NCBI GenBank assembly: GCA_037157565.1
Contig: JAZHRO010000002.1
Span: 74,512,001-74,576,000 of the forward strand
DNA: 64,000 nt
Direction: 5' to 3'
Origin: Thalassia testudinum
Taxonomy: Eukaryota > Streptophyta > Magnoliopsida > Alismatales > Hydrocharitaceae
Positions 1-10,163 of the stretch are shown here, in pieces; position 1 is the stretch's first letter; the number at the start of each line of letters is the position of its first letter. The notes under the pieces were generated by a model. It saw only the letters and a program-made list of their open reading frames with translations. It searched no databases and was not told where the DNA came from. Both the position numbers and the translations under genes were made by a program.

Positions 1-431
1 GAGAAGATATTTTGGTGAATGAACTTGATAATGATGTTGTGATCACTGGTTCAGGTCGGAATGGCTTCGATCCATTTGGACACGTAGTTAACAGCGAGTA
101 AAATGTAGTCGAAGCCATCCGAAATAAAGAAGGGGCTCATAAAATCAATCCCCCAAATATTAAAAATCTCGCATACGAGAATCGGCTGTAAAGGCATCAT
201 GTTGCCCAAAATTTGGCAACGGTTGCATGCCTTACAGTGATTGTATGCATCCTTGAAGATAGTGGGCCAGTAAAAGCCACACTGGAGGATTTTCGATGCG
301 ATTTTATGCCCAGAAAAATGGCCACCGCATGCTTGGTCATGGCAGAAAGAGAGTATGTCATTGATTTCGACCTCTGGGACACATCGCCGGATAATTTGGT
401 CAGCACCTGTGCGGAATAAGTACGGGTCTTC
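1..431 (-). pseudogene. Element A integrase, N-terminal zinc finger and start of catalytic core (cut by window edge)
   Basis: Translating the minus strand in the same frame as the upstream RNase H gives an HHCC-type zinc-binding region. It has a CHD..CGGH stretch, the family motif GFYWPTIFKDA, and a CKACNRCQ pair of cysteines. The core then begins with WGIDFM, which holds the first aspartate of the DDE triad, followed by DYILLAVNYVSKWIEAIPT. A stop codon directly after this motif replaces what is usually arginine (CGA to TGA). Another in-frame stop at about 429-431 separates this part from the upstream segment. The other two catalytic residues lie beyond the left edge of the window. Integrase inserts the element's cDNA into the genome; this copy cannot encode it. 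Confidence 0.85.
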
Positions 432-1979
432 CTAAATGTAATACTTGGCGTCGGAACGCAATTTGTCTTTCTTGGCCTTTGGCCAATCAGACGAGATCTG
501 ATGTGATGCCAAGTAGTTTACTATATCAGCAAACCATGGAAGGCCTGTACCAATAGTCAAGAGGTGCTCATCAGAAAAATGTTCCGTGATGGGTCCGGAA
601 GGGTCGATGATTTCAGAAGGAAGGTGGGACAAGTGATCAGCTACCACGTTCTGTCTTCCTGCTTTGTCGTGAATCTCGAGATCAAATTCTTGCAGCAGCA
701 AGATCCATCGGATTAATCAAGGTTTTGTGTCCTTCGCAAGGAGATGCCGCACAGTTGTGTGATCCGAGTAGATTATAATGCGGGAACCTAGGAGAATTGA
801 TCTAAAATTTTCAAGGGCAAATACTACAGCTAGCAGCTCTTTCTCCGTAACCATGTAGTTACGTTGAGCCTCGTCAAGTGTTTTGCTAGCGTAGTAGATG
901 ACCATGAGTTTCCTGTCAATCTTTTGCCCCAGAACCGCTCCTACAACGAAGTCAGATGCATCGCACATGATCTCAAAGGGTTGAGACCAATCAGGGGACT
1001 GTAGGATCGGGGCTTGGGTGACTCGGTTATGAAGGATCTCAAATACTTGAGTGCATTCCTTGGAAATCTCAAAAGGTACATCCTTGGAGGGAAGACTGGT
1101 TAGGAGGCACAGGATTTTTGAGAAATCAAGGATAAATCGATGGTAAAAATCGACGTGCCCTAAAAAAGATTGGATGTCCCTGATCGAGTTAGGCATAGGG
1201 AGTTTGGAAATCAGGTTCACTTTGGCTCGATCCACTTGAATGCCCTTCTCGAAAATTAGATGTCCCAGGACGATCCCCTCAGGCACCATAAAGTGGCTCT
1301 TTTCCGAGGAAAGAACCAAATTCACGTCAATACATCGCTTGAGTATTTGAACCAAGTGCTGGAGGCAATCGTCAAATGATGCCCCAAAAACTAAGAAGTC
1401 ATCCATGAAGACTTCCAGAAAATCACCTATCATATCAGAGAATATGGCAAGCATGCACCGTTGAAAAGTCACAGGTGCATTGCAGAGACCAAAAGGCATC
1501 CTTCTGAATGTGTACATCCCGAAGGGGAAGGTGAACGTGATCTTCTCTTGGTCTTCTGGATGGATCGCCACTTGGTTGTAACCAGAGTACCCGTCAAGAA
1601 AGCAGAAGAATCTATTTCCCGCTAGTTTTTCGAGAATCTGATCAATAAACGATAGTTGTAAATGATGCTTCTTCGTGGAGGAATTTAGTCTTCGATAATC
1701 AATACAGACTCTCCACGAGTTGGCTATACGGGTAGGTATGACCTCTCTTGTTTCAGTCGTGATGGTGGTGAGCCCTACCTTCTTAGGCACAACCAAGATT
1801 GGGCTCACCCAGCGACTGTCGGAGATCGGGTAGATGATCCTTGCATCTAACCACTTAATGATCTCCCTTTTTACGACCTCCTGTAGATTAGGGTTCAGAT
1901 GTATCTGCATCTCACATGAAGGTCGTGCGCCCTCTTTGGAATAGATGTGGTGTGTGCAATAAGAGGGACTTATTCCAGT
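432..1979 (-). pseudogene. Element A reverse transcriptase and RNase H
   Basis: One minus-strand frame runs through RT and RNase H. RT motifs are SRWVSPILVVPKK near the start, CIDYRRLN, FFCFLDGYSGYNQ, FGLCNAP and the catalytic VFMDDF box. The thumb and connection follow (FLGHVDFYHRF). RNase H begins at CDASDFVVGAVLG and continues through YYASKTLDEAQ and a TEKELLAVVFALE block. A stop at 714-716 interrupts RNase H, after KDTKP; the frame resumes to 432 with the spacer that precedes integrase (QNVVADHLSHLP). Another stop at about 1980-1982 lies between protease and RT. Aside from stops, the catalytic residues I can see are kept, so decay is recent relative to element B. Confidence 0.9.
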
Positions 1980-1982
1980 TAA

Positions 1983-3000
1983 TTATCGAGAGTCAACCAA
2001 TGGCTTACGATGTTGCTGGAGAACATTAATCAGATGGGATTCCTGATCAGGTGTGAGTCTAGAGTTTATAATCACAGGAAATGTCTGATTGGAACCCAAA
2101 AAGGCATATTTTAGATGATCGGGAAGGGGCTTGAGTTCCAAAATTGGATTATCAGCAGTAGCAGGTGGTTCGAATTGGGTGTGAGGAACAAGGGTAGGAG
2201 TTAGGGGTGTGTCCAGATCGGGTTCAGACTCCCTTAATTGTGGTTTTAGATCTTCTTGTGGTTGATTGGGGATAATCATGTCATCCTCAATTTGCGGATC
2301 ATCAACCATGGCTTGGATATCACAAATTTGCTCTACCACACCGCAATTAATCCCTTGTTGGGCCTTAAAGATATCAATCTTGAGGGTTTGATTTTCAAAT
2401 TTCAGCTCTATTTGGCCCTCCTCATAGCTTATGTTGGCCCTAGAAGTGGCCAGAAAAGGTCTCCCTAGTATAATTGGTGTATCCCTTGAATTCTCAGGTG
2501 TGTCCATGTCTAGAACTATAAAATCTACTGGGAAGTAGAAATCCCGCACCCTAACAATAACATCCTCGAGAACTCCTTTAGGTGACTTAATGGATCGATC
2601 AGCTAATTGCAATGTCACCTTAGTTGGTTTAAGCTCGGATTCTTCAAGGTGGTTAAGCAGGGATGTGGGTATCAGGTTTATGGAGGCACCTAGGTCTAAC
2701 AAAGCTCTATCAAATTGGGTTTTACCAATTTTACAAGAAATCAGGGCAGTGCCTGGATCTTTTGCATTGGGTGGGAGTTTACTCAGGATTGCAAAGCTGG
2801 CTTGCTTTGATAGTATAATCAGACTCCCACTCTTGGTTCACGGCTTATGCTGGGGTGTACACATGTTTTTCAAGAATCGTGCGTAAGCCGGTACGTGGCG
2901 GATTGCATCCATCAAGGGGATTTTATTTGGACCTGCTTAAAGGGCTTCATCAGGTCGTCCTCAGGAGCCACAGGTTTAGTTGTCCTCTTCCCCTTGGTCA
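1983..3000 (-). pseudogene. Element A aspartic protease region
   Basis: The frame 1983-2702 starts at MLDLGASINLIP, the protease active site (D-L-G-A-S) typical of Athila/Tat elements. It continues with a beta-rich stretch ending in IILGRPFLATSRA, the conserved distal protease motif. After it comes an acidic, proline-rich linker up to the RT junction (LELKPLPDHLKYAFLG). The same frame extends upstream of 2702 into the gag-protease spacer; the exact start cannot be fixed because this region (about 2700-3300) has lost a clean frame. The enzyme would process the gag-pol polyprotein. Confidence 0.82.
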
Positions 3001-3299
3001 AGGCCTCGAGAAATGGAACCTTTGTTAATTCCTCTAGAATAGGTCCAGGTTTTTGATCTGGGATAGGGACATCCTGGATAACTATCCTAGGGCTTGGATC
3101 ACTACCAGGCTTTGAGTGGTCTGGATAAGGTGGGTCTTGGGTTGCTTTACCACTACAGGTTGTTACAGAATTTAATCCTGCCTGGTTCTAGTTGGGGGTT
3201 GTCAAGAAGGGTTGCTGTTGTTGATAACCCACGTAGGAGGTCGATGCTTCCATCCCGTCAAGTGATAGAACAGAAGGGGCCTGATAAATCATGTGTACT

Positions 3300-4928
3300 T
3301 GGCCTAGGTTCGGATTCATAACGCACCACTAGGTCGACATGTTATTAGGGTTTGGCAGAGGTTGTGAAGGAAGAGTGCCTAGTTGGGGGGAATTCGCCAT
3401 CTGGGTGAGTTGGTTGTGGACCTCTGTGATCTCGTCCTTGTGCTATTTTTGGATAGCCGCATTCATTCTTTGAATGTCAGCCAGAGTTTGGAGGATGAGG
3501 GACATTTGGTCTTGGTTGGGCCCGGATCGATAGGTGGGGTTGGGCCGAGGCTGAGGTGGCTGATAAGGATGAGGTGCTTGCGAACGGGGTTGGTAAGGTG
3601 GTCTCTGGATCTGAGAATTTCCCACCCATAGGAAATTAGGATGATTTCACCATCCAGGGTTGTAGGTGTTGGAAAATGGGCCACTCTGGATGGCGTTTAG
3701 GTCCTCGCAAGTCTGAGGAGCCTCAGGAAAGTCAGAGTATGAGGGATTAGAGTTCCCCCGACAAGAATAGAAAGGATTGGAGGTCCCTCCGGTCCTGGAG
3801 TCAGATGGGGATGGATATGGGTCCATCCCAGGAGAAGATCGATTGGAAGATGTTTTGCACAATTTCTCTTGCGGGAGGTGGCTGTGCGAAGGAGTTTTGT
3901 GCAGAGGTGGCTCGCTACAAATGTTGAGTCAGCTCGTCCACCTTCTTCTAGATAATAGAGACCTTGTCCAATTGACTGGCCATTAGTTCCAAGTCGACAG
4001 ATGCGGATAGGCCCTATGTCTCATGTGCTCCCTGAAGATTCGTCGATGCGTGGGTATTCATCCAGTGGAATAAACCCATGGAGTCATTGTTGATGGAGTT
4101 CGCTCACATATTCTCGAGAATCTCCCACACAGTGTCCTCATGTTGACCCATGATATTCCCTCCGCAAGTTGCATTGACGAATAATCTAATGTCTTCGCGG
4201 AGTCCCTGGTAAAAAGACTAGACTTGTTCCCATTTAGGAACTCTGTGATGGGGGCACTTTCTCATGAGATCTAGAAATTGATCCCATGCCTCATGAAGAG
4301 GTTCTCCCATCTGCTGGGTGAAGTGAGTAATCTGATTGCGCAAGGCGTTTTTCCGACCAACGGGAAAGAACTTCTTCAAAAACTCAGATTGAAGTTCATC
4401 CCAGGTGTTGATCGGATGGGTCTGTGTCTGATACCAGTGAGCCGACTTGTCCATGAGGGAGAAAGGAACATTTCCATTGTAAGATATCCCAATTTTACGC
4501 ATCTGACCCGAAGGTCTGGGCCAGATGCTTGAGCTGTTTGATATGCTGGAAGGGATCTTCAGAGTTGAGCCCATAGAATTTAGGATGGCATGAATCATAT
4601 TGGGCTTCAATTCAGAATCAGGTCATCCAGTCGGGATTCGGACTCGAGGCTCGATTGCCACTGCAGCGGGATTATAGTGATCTCGCATCATGGGACGTTG
4701 TAGTGGGTTCATGAAATTCTAGAAGAGGTCATTAAGACGTTGAAGCTAGTGCTCAAAATTATTCTCTTCTTCAACAGGCTATGCCATGATGGAAGAAGAA
4801 GGGGAACTAGGTTCAGAATCGGAAGAAAGGTCTATGTGGAGGGGTTGTTGCACAAACAAGGGTGCCGAGGCTTGGCCTCGGGGAGAGTAGATTTCTAGAG
4901 GAGGTTTCAAGGACCTCCTACCAAACAT
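3300..4928 (-). pseudogene. Element A gag, frameshifted and with many stops
   Basis: A minus-strand ATG at 4926-4928 opens a frame with several internal stops (after SIMA, before LQRL, before NFMN and after RIPTG). It then reaches an open stretch at 4218-4610 with the plant gag capsid signature: FSLMDKSAHWYQ, TWDELQSEFLKKFFP, LRNQITHF, and LHEAWDQFLDLMRKCPHH. Towards the C-terminus, in a shifted frame at 3443-3862, comes a basic, proline- and glutamine-rich region with FSNTYNPGW, typical of Athila gag. No standard CCHC knuckle is readable. Gag forms the virus-like particle of the element. This copy has at least two frameshifts. Confidence 0.8.
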
Positions 4929-5825
4929 GCATTAATAGACTAGATGAGGTTAGAACGTGTTGGACCCAATCAAGACACCCAAAATATGTTGGCTGACTAT
5001 AGAGGCTCGGGGCGGATGATACCCCTTGATCAAAAGGTCGTCCACCTGAGAATTACCTGAGCAGCCAGTGAGGGTGAGTCCTGCGAAGACCCCTACACGG
5101 TAGAGCACCCCCACGGGTTACAGGGTTTCCCCCACCTGACCTCTCTTGTCATCGAGATTCCAGGTAGACCAGAATGGGGACCTTAACCTCTTAAGTCTAC
5201 CACTTTTAGTTAAGATCAAGGTGTTTAGGGTTCCACTTGAACTTTAAGCCTTTTGTGTGCAAAAGTGACCTAATTTAAAGGTTGGTTGACCCAAAGGATC
5301 AACTTCACCTATTTGTTCTTGTAAGAGCTTCTCAGGTCCTTTCTTTTATTGTTCAAGTAGATTAAGAGCCTGATTACTTAGGGTTTCTCTTGAGTATGTC
5401 TTTTCAAACAATGGCTTAGGCACACCACTTTTTGGAATTTTTAATTCTTTGCTTAGAAGAAGGTGTGTCTCTAAAACCCTAAGTTAGAATCCTAGGTTGC
5501 CTCTAGTTGGTCCAGTTAGTTGCCTCAGAAATGGGCAACTAGGGCTCAAGCAAGAAGGTTTTAGCCCTAGTTACTTTAAGTGTATATGCAGTTAAAATGT
5601 GTTGAAAGTAGAAATTAGGAAACTTTGTGAATTACTAAGTATGGAAGATAGGTAGCCCTAGATTGATTTTTCTTTTGTTTTTTCCTCTTTAGAATGTGAA
5701 GGGCTTAAGAGAGAGGGTTGAGGGTTACCTGTCCCCTGGTGTTATTGTTGTGCGGCTGCTTGTCTTTTCTTGCCTTCCTTTCCTGCACAACAAAAGAGAG
5801 ATTAAATAAAAAATTATGATTTTGA
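4929..5825 (-). other. Element A untranslated leader, distal part
   Basis: This stretch has no coding potential that I recognise. Its position between the LINE insertion site and the gag start codon marks it as the 5' leader of element A, which resumes at 13791-13836 on the other side of the LINE. Long leaders are usual for Athila-type elements. Confidence 0.7.
5812..5825. repeat. LINE target-site duplication, left copy
   Basis: The 14 bases AATTATGATTTTGA here recur exactly at 13777-13790, directly after the LINE poly-A tail. The flanking leader sequence of element A continues past the right copy, so this is the staggered-cut duplication of the LINE. Confidence 0.93.
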
Positions 5826-5881
5826 GGCTATAGTGTCTGGTGAAATTCGAATTTTCCTTTGGGCGGGAAGCTCCGACGAGG

Positions 5882-6539
5882 ATGGCTGGCCGCCTGAGGG
5901 GGCCTGACGCTCGTGCCGACGGCTCTGCTGGGTGGGTGATATGGCACTCACGGTCTTGGCGAAGAAATGAGCATGGCGCCCAGGTGTCTGGTGGAGCTAG
6001 GACTCTGGACAGGAGGGGCTTTCATGGTGGTTGGAGACGAAGTCGTAGGGAAGTGATTTGTTTCAGATGCCGACTTCGGGGGCACTTGGTGGCAATGTGC
6101 CATCGGCCGTTACTCTGTCTTGCTTGTGGAGGCTTTGGTCACAAGCGGGACTCTTGCCTGATGTCTCACGGTGGTAGGGGGGTAGGTTGCGCAATGCACC
6201 TTCGTTTCCAGAGGGTGAGGCACAGCTGCCTCTTCCACCCCCCCATCAGCTCTTGGGGGGCACATTATGGATGTGGAGGTTCCCCTGACTAAGGACGTTA
6301 AGGTGGCGGAGATGGTCTTGCGTGGGGCCCTGATTGGGGAAGTGATGATGGGTACTCTTTCCCTGGAGAGAGTTCGACAACTGGTATGCTCTCTTTCCTT
6401 ATCGACTGATGATTGGAAAATTGTGGCTATCTCTCCTTCGCGGTTTGTGTTTTTGATGTGGGTGTGGTAGATGTCGAGAAATATTATTTTCAGACCAGCA
6501 ATTTGGGTGGATTGTCAGTGATCTAGCGATTAGTGTCCC
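5882..6539 (+). pseudogene. LINE ORF1, N-terminal part with two CCHC zinc knuckles
   Basis: The first ATG in the ORF1 frame is at 5882; the open frame extends upstream to 5840 without an ATG. The N-terminal 55 or so residues are glycine- and arginine-rich. Two adjacent knuckles follow: CFRCRLRGHLVAMC and CLACGGFGHKRDSC, both C-X2-C-X4-H-X4-C. This pair is common in plant LINE ORF1 proteins, which bind the element RNA. A frameshift near 6270-6290 moves the sequence to the frame starting MDVEVPLTKD, resembling the domain downstream of the knuckles in plant LINE ORF1 (DUF4283-like; uncertain). That frame stops at 6468-6470 and is cut by the LTR at 6540. Confidence 0.8.
6535..6539. repeat. Target-site duplication GTCCC, left copy (mate at 9323-9327)
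   Basis: The five bases before and after the solo LTR are identical, as expected for Ty3/gypsy integration, and they fix the LTR boundaries even though its 3' end is mutated. Confidence 0.88.
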
Positions 6540-7054
6540 TGTTAAGACCCGTGCCGCCAAAACCCTTTTAAGACGTCTGGGAGTTGGTCCAGACGTCTGG
6601 ATACTTTCCCAGACTTCTAGAAATCAATTTTTGTGCGTACGACCACAAATCTGCGCGTGTGCCGCGTGCAGACTAAGCCCAGCCGCCTTCTTCATTTTCT
6701 TCTTCCCTCACCGACTTGCAGAGCCTTTTCCCCCCATGCATACATATATCCCCTCCTCTCCCTCATGCCACCCCACATCCATCCATCCACCTTCTTCCTC
6801 CAGCGAGAGCGAGAGCGAGGGCAGCGGATTGCTGCCAAGTGCAGCAGCGGAGAGGAGAGGGGCAACGAGAGAAGGGAAGAGAGGAGAGTGCACTAGCCGT
6901 GAGGGAGCTCGCCAGAGAGGCTCACGACCGGTCGGGCGTGCGCGAGGCGGAGTGTTGTGTCAGGGAAGTCCTCCCCGACGCTGTTGTAGCTAGAGTAGCG
7001 GGTGGACGAGCACGGCGCGGCCATGCGCAGTAGGAAGAAGACGAAGGAGCTTTT

Positions 7055-7078
7055 GATTCTGGGATTTTTCCCAGAATC
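7055..7078 (+). other. Conserved LTR stem-loop, copy in the solo LTR at 6540
   Basis: The arms GATTCTGGGA and TCCCAGAATC form a perfect 10-bp stem around a 4-base loop. Homologous stem-loops lie at 41323-41346, 49742-49764, 56525-56548 and 63548-63571. Compared with the copies at 41323, 56525 and 63548 (arms GATTCTGGAA and TTCCAGAATC), stem position 9 changed from A-T to G-C on both arms. Confidence 0.8.
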
Positions 7079-7770
7079 AGACGTCTGGACCTACATCCAG
7101 ACGACGCGGACGACGTCTGGAGGAGGCTCCAGACGACTAAGAGGTACGTACTGCACCCACTATTTCCCTTTTTACAGATATTGCCATGCATGCCGTTCCG
7201 TCGAAGCTCTGTTGTGTGCCATGTTAAGAGATTTTGCGTGCGCGTGCAGGATTCGCTTCGGGAAGGTGCGGGGCATGCCCTCCCACGTGGATCAGACGTC
7301 TGGGCGAGGCACCAGATGGCGGAGAGCGTTTCCAGACATCAGGAGAGATAGTCGGACGTCTGGAACTAGGTCCAGACGGTTCAGCAGGATCCCTGGACGT
7401 CTGAGGAGCAGAGTAGAGTGAGGTATGATCTGGACACCTTTTTAAGACGTCTGGAAGATGTTTCAGACATTTGATTTGAGTCAGAGTTGTCGTTTTTGAC
7501 CCGTTTAGGGTCCGTTCGAGGTTCGATTTCCGCGTTTAAGATTCTGTTCTTCTTCGTATAAGTTCCTCTACTTGTTTGAAATATTTTTATCCTATTTTGA
7601 GTGGTTCCTTGTGGTTGATCCCTGTGCTAGGACCTCGTTCTGTTGCGGATTTGGGGGTTGCGTAGGCATGTGGACCCGCCGATCAAGCCCCTATTACTCT
7701 CGATTTTGCAGGTAGAGTGGTTTTCCTTAGTTAATTACAAACATAAATGCATGTATGGAATAAATGTTAG

Positions 7771-7865
7771 ATCCTAGGGTATGGCATGAATCCTAGGACC
7801 AGAAACACTAGATGGAATGATAGATCTTAGGGTATGGCATGAATCCTAGGACTAGAAACACTGGA
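7771..7865 (+). repeat. CCTAGG-containing minisatellite in chromovirus LTR
   Basis: Two tandem copies of about 60 bp each carry GGTATGGCATGAATCCTAGG. Related two- to three-copy versions occur at the same place in the other LTRs: 41970-42115, 48985-49110, 55760-55895 and 62783-62918. It is therefore a family feature of the LTR and not a local expansion. Confidence 0.75.
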
Positions 7866-9327
7866 ACGATTGTATTGAATGCCTGAATTGCAGTCTTGGA
7901 TGAGTAGATAGAATAATAATAATTGCCTGTAATTGGATAACAGCTGCCTGTGAAATGTAGAGTACTGTTGCTAGTAATTGCTATATGTAATTCCTGTTGT
8001 TTGAAATTAAAGACGAGCTGCTTGTATATAAGTTGGAAAAGAAAGATTGAATGTTGGAAACACGTGCTATATGCGAATAAACCTGAAATAATGAAACATG
8101 GTATGGCTTGGCCTGAGGAACATGAGCATGAACCCTACGGGGAATTAGGAGTAGAGCTTTTGGAAATAAATAGAATGGAACTGGAAAAGTGAATGGGGAA
8201 GTGAGCTGGCCCTTGAGTACGGAGTACCAAGGAGAGCGGCTGTCCCCCCCTATTTAGTGCAGAGCGAAGCTAGTCGCCCTAGGGTTGGGACCTGGGGTTA
8301 AGACCGACCACTTTGTACCGACTCTGTGGCCCTCGCATACACAGTATCGGGGAGAGCTACTAGTGTAGGAGAGAGCTAGCCACCCCACGGGGCCCGGGGT
8401 TCAGCTAGCCGTCCTACACCAACTTGTTTGGCCCCCTGGGCAAACCAGGGTAGTCAGGCGAGGGTGCGCGGACTATGGAGGGGCGAGACCCCTGTTTGGT
8501 TCTTAGGGGCTAGACCCCTGTTACTGAGAGGGCTATGCCCTATACTGGTTCCGTGATGTGCTGTGGGCGCACCCGTTAACGGAAAAGACTGACCGCGTAC
8601 CAGTGCGGGGTAGCTACCCGTGTGTTTATCGTGCGTGCCGTAGTCACCGTTACGTCTGTCAGTGACCTTAGGGTGGTTGACTGAGTGTAGGACCACCACG
8701 GGGGACTCTCCCGGCCAGGAGAGCACCACGTGCTACTTCTACTCTTCGGAAAAGACTGCAATCAAGAACGTTCCCACGAGAAACATTCGAGATCAAGAAA
8801 AAGATCTGATAAATAAACCAAGTGATGAAAGAAAGAATAATTAGTTAAATAAAGAAAGAAATTGAAACAACAGCTACCTGTTCGCCTTTACTGTTTTTCT
8901 TAATTAGTTGGTTGCCACTCTACTCAGCGTTTCGCTGATGTGTCGTACTTACCACCTTTCTCAGGTCCAGGTGTTGAGCAGCCAGAGCCTACGACTGCGA
9001 AGGGTGCTGGGCCCAGTAGAGACCAGTAGTTGTACTTTTGTTGTACCCATTTTCTGTAGTAGTGAGTATTTTGTTACACTTTTTACTCTTTTATTTTACT
9101 TCATATTTCTGTACCTGTTAAAATTCTCCACTGTTGTGGTGGTGTGTACTGTAGTAGTTTACTGCCTTACCGTTGTACTTTTGTACTTTTAGTTGCTTGC
9201 ATGGTGAATGTGGTTTATTTTACTGCTTTTTGGTTACTTCCTCGTTGGACGACTGGGTCTTGGGATCAGTCGAGCCAGTCCGGTCTTGTATCCTATAAGG
9301 ATTTGGGAACCGGGTCGTAATAGTCCC

Positions 9328-10163
9328 CCTTTGATGGTTCTTTGCCTGAACGTCCCCCTCAAAGAGCTGCTCCCAAGTCTGGTTCTCTTGAGATCAGAGG
9401 CCTGCCTCTGCATTTGAGGCCTAAGATGGTGGTGGAAAATATGGTCGCTGGGTTTGCATCTGTGGCTGAGGATACTGTTGTTGGTTTGACTGAAGGAGAT
9501 GCCAGTGTTCTGAAAGTGACGGTGAATGTCTCCAGGGCTGGGTCTATTCCTGACAAACTGACTCTCAGATGTGGGGGTAGCTCTTGGATGATCCTGTTGA
9601 AATTTCATGTGGCAAACAGGGATGTGGAGGCGAGTCAGCACCCCCCCTCTTATGCTAAGGTGCTGTGATCTAGAACTCCTTCCTTACAAACAAATTGTGC
9701 TAGTCAAGAGTTGGTGAAAGAACACACTAAAAGTTTGGATTTGGTAGATGGGGTGGGGAGCTTCAAGGCTGAGGAGATGAGAACTAAAACTCTAGAGGAT
9801 GGGGCAGGATTACCTCTGATCCAGGATGAATCTGCAGTGATGGTTAAAGAAGGGGAGGCTGTTAATGTGATTGATGAAGCTGTGGCTGAGGACCTGAAAG
9901 CTCCTAGTGGGGATCCTACTGACTTTGATTTGGTAGCTCCCTCTGTGAACTCATTGGAATTGCAGTGTTGCTCTCTTGTGGCCGATGAATTGCTATTGAA
10001 GTCTAAGACTCCTTCTACATCTCGGCTTGGGAAACCTCCATACAAATTAAGGCTAAGACGACACACTCCTACACAAAAAGTTGATGAGTCTGTCATTGCA
10101 GCTGTGATGAAGGTTGGCAAAGCATTTGCTGCTAAGAAGGGGATAGATTTGACTCCCAAATGA
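9328..10163 (+). pseudogene. LINE ORF1, C-terminal part
   Basis: After the solo LTR the ORF1 frame resumes at PERPPQRAAPKSG and runs to a stop at 9666-9668. It then continues in the same frame from about 9711 to the natural stop at 10161-10163. The first half, with IRGLPLHLRPKMVVE and a beta-type SWMILLKFHV end, looks like the globular C-terminal domain of plant LINE ORF1. The second half is acidic, then basic near the end (KLRLRRHTPTQK). The last codon overlaps the ORF2 start as ATGA. With the LTR excised the two ORF1 parts are out of register by one base, so a further indel has occurred. Confidence 0.75.

Larger units (their letters stand above)
6540..9322 (+). mobile_element. Solo LTR of a Tekay/Del-type chromovirus, inserted in LINE ORF1
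   Basis: The LTR starts TGTTAAGACCCGTGCC and ends CGGGTCGTAATA (usual end CGTTACA, here mutated). It is flanked by the 5-bp duplication GTCCC at 6535-6539 and 9323-9327. It is colinear over its whole length with the LTRs of element E and the solo LTR at 40772: GACGTC array, CT-rich and GC-rich blocks, stem-loop at 7055-7078, a CCTAGG minisatellite near 7770-7865, and a conserved terminal block. At 2783 bp it is the most diverged of the clear copies. A single LTR with a duplication indicates LTR-LTR recombination that removed the internal region. Orientation is given as the sense of the element. Confidence 0.93.
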
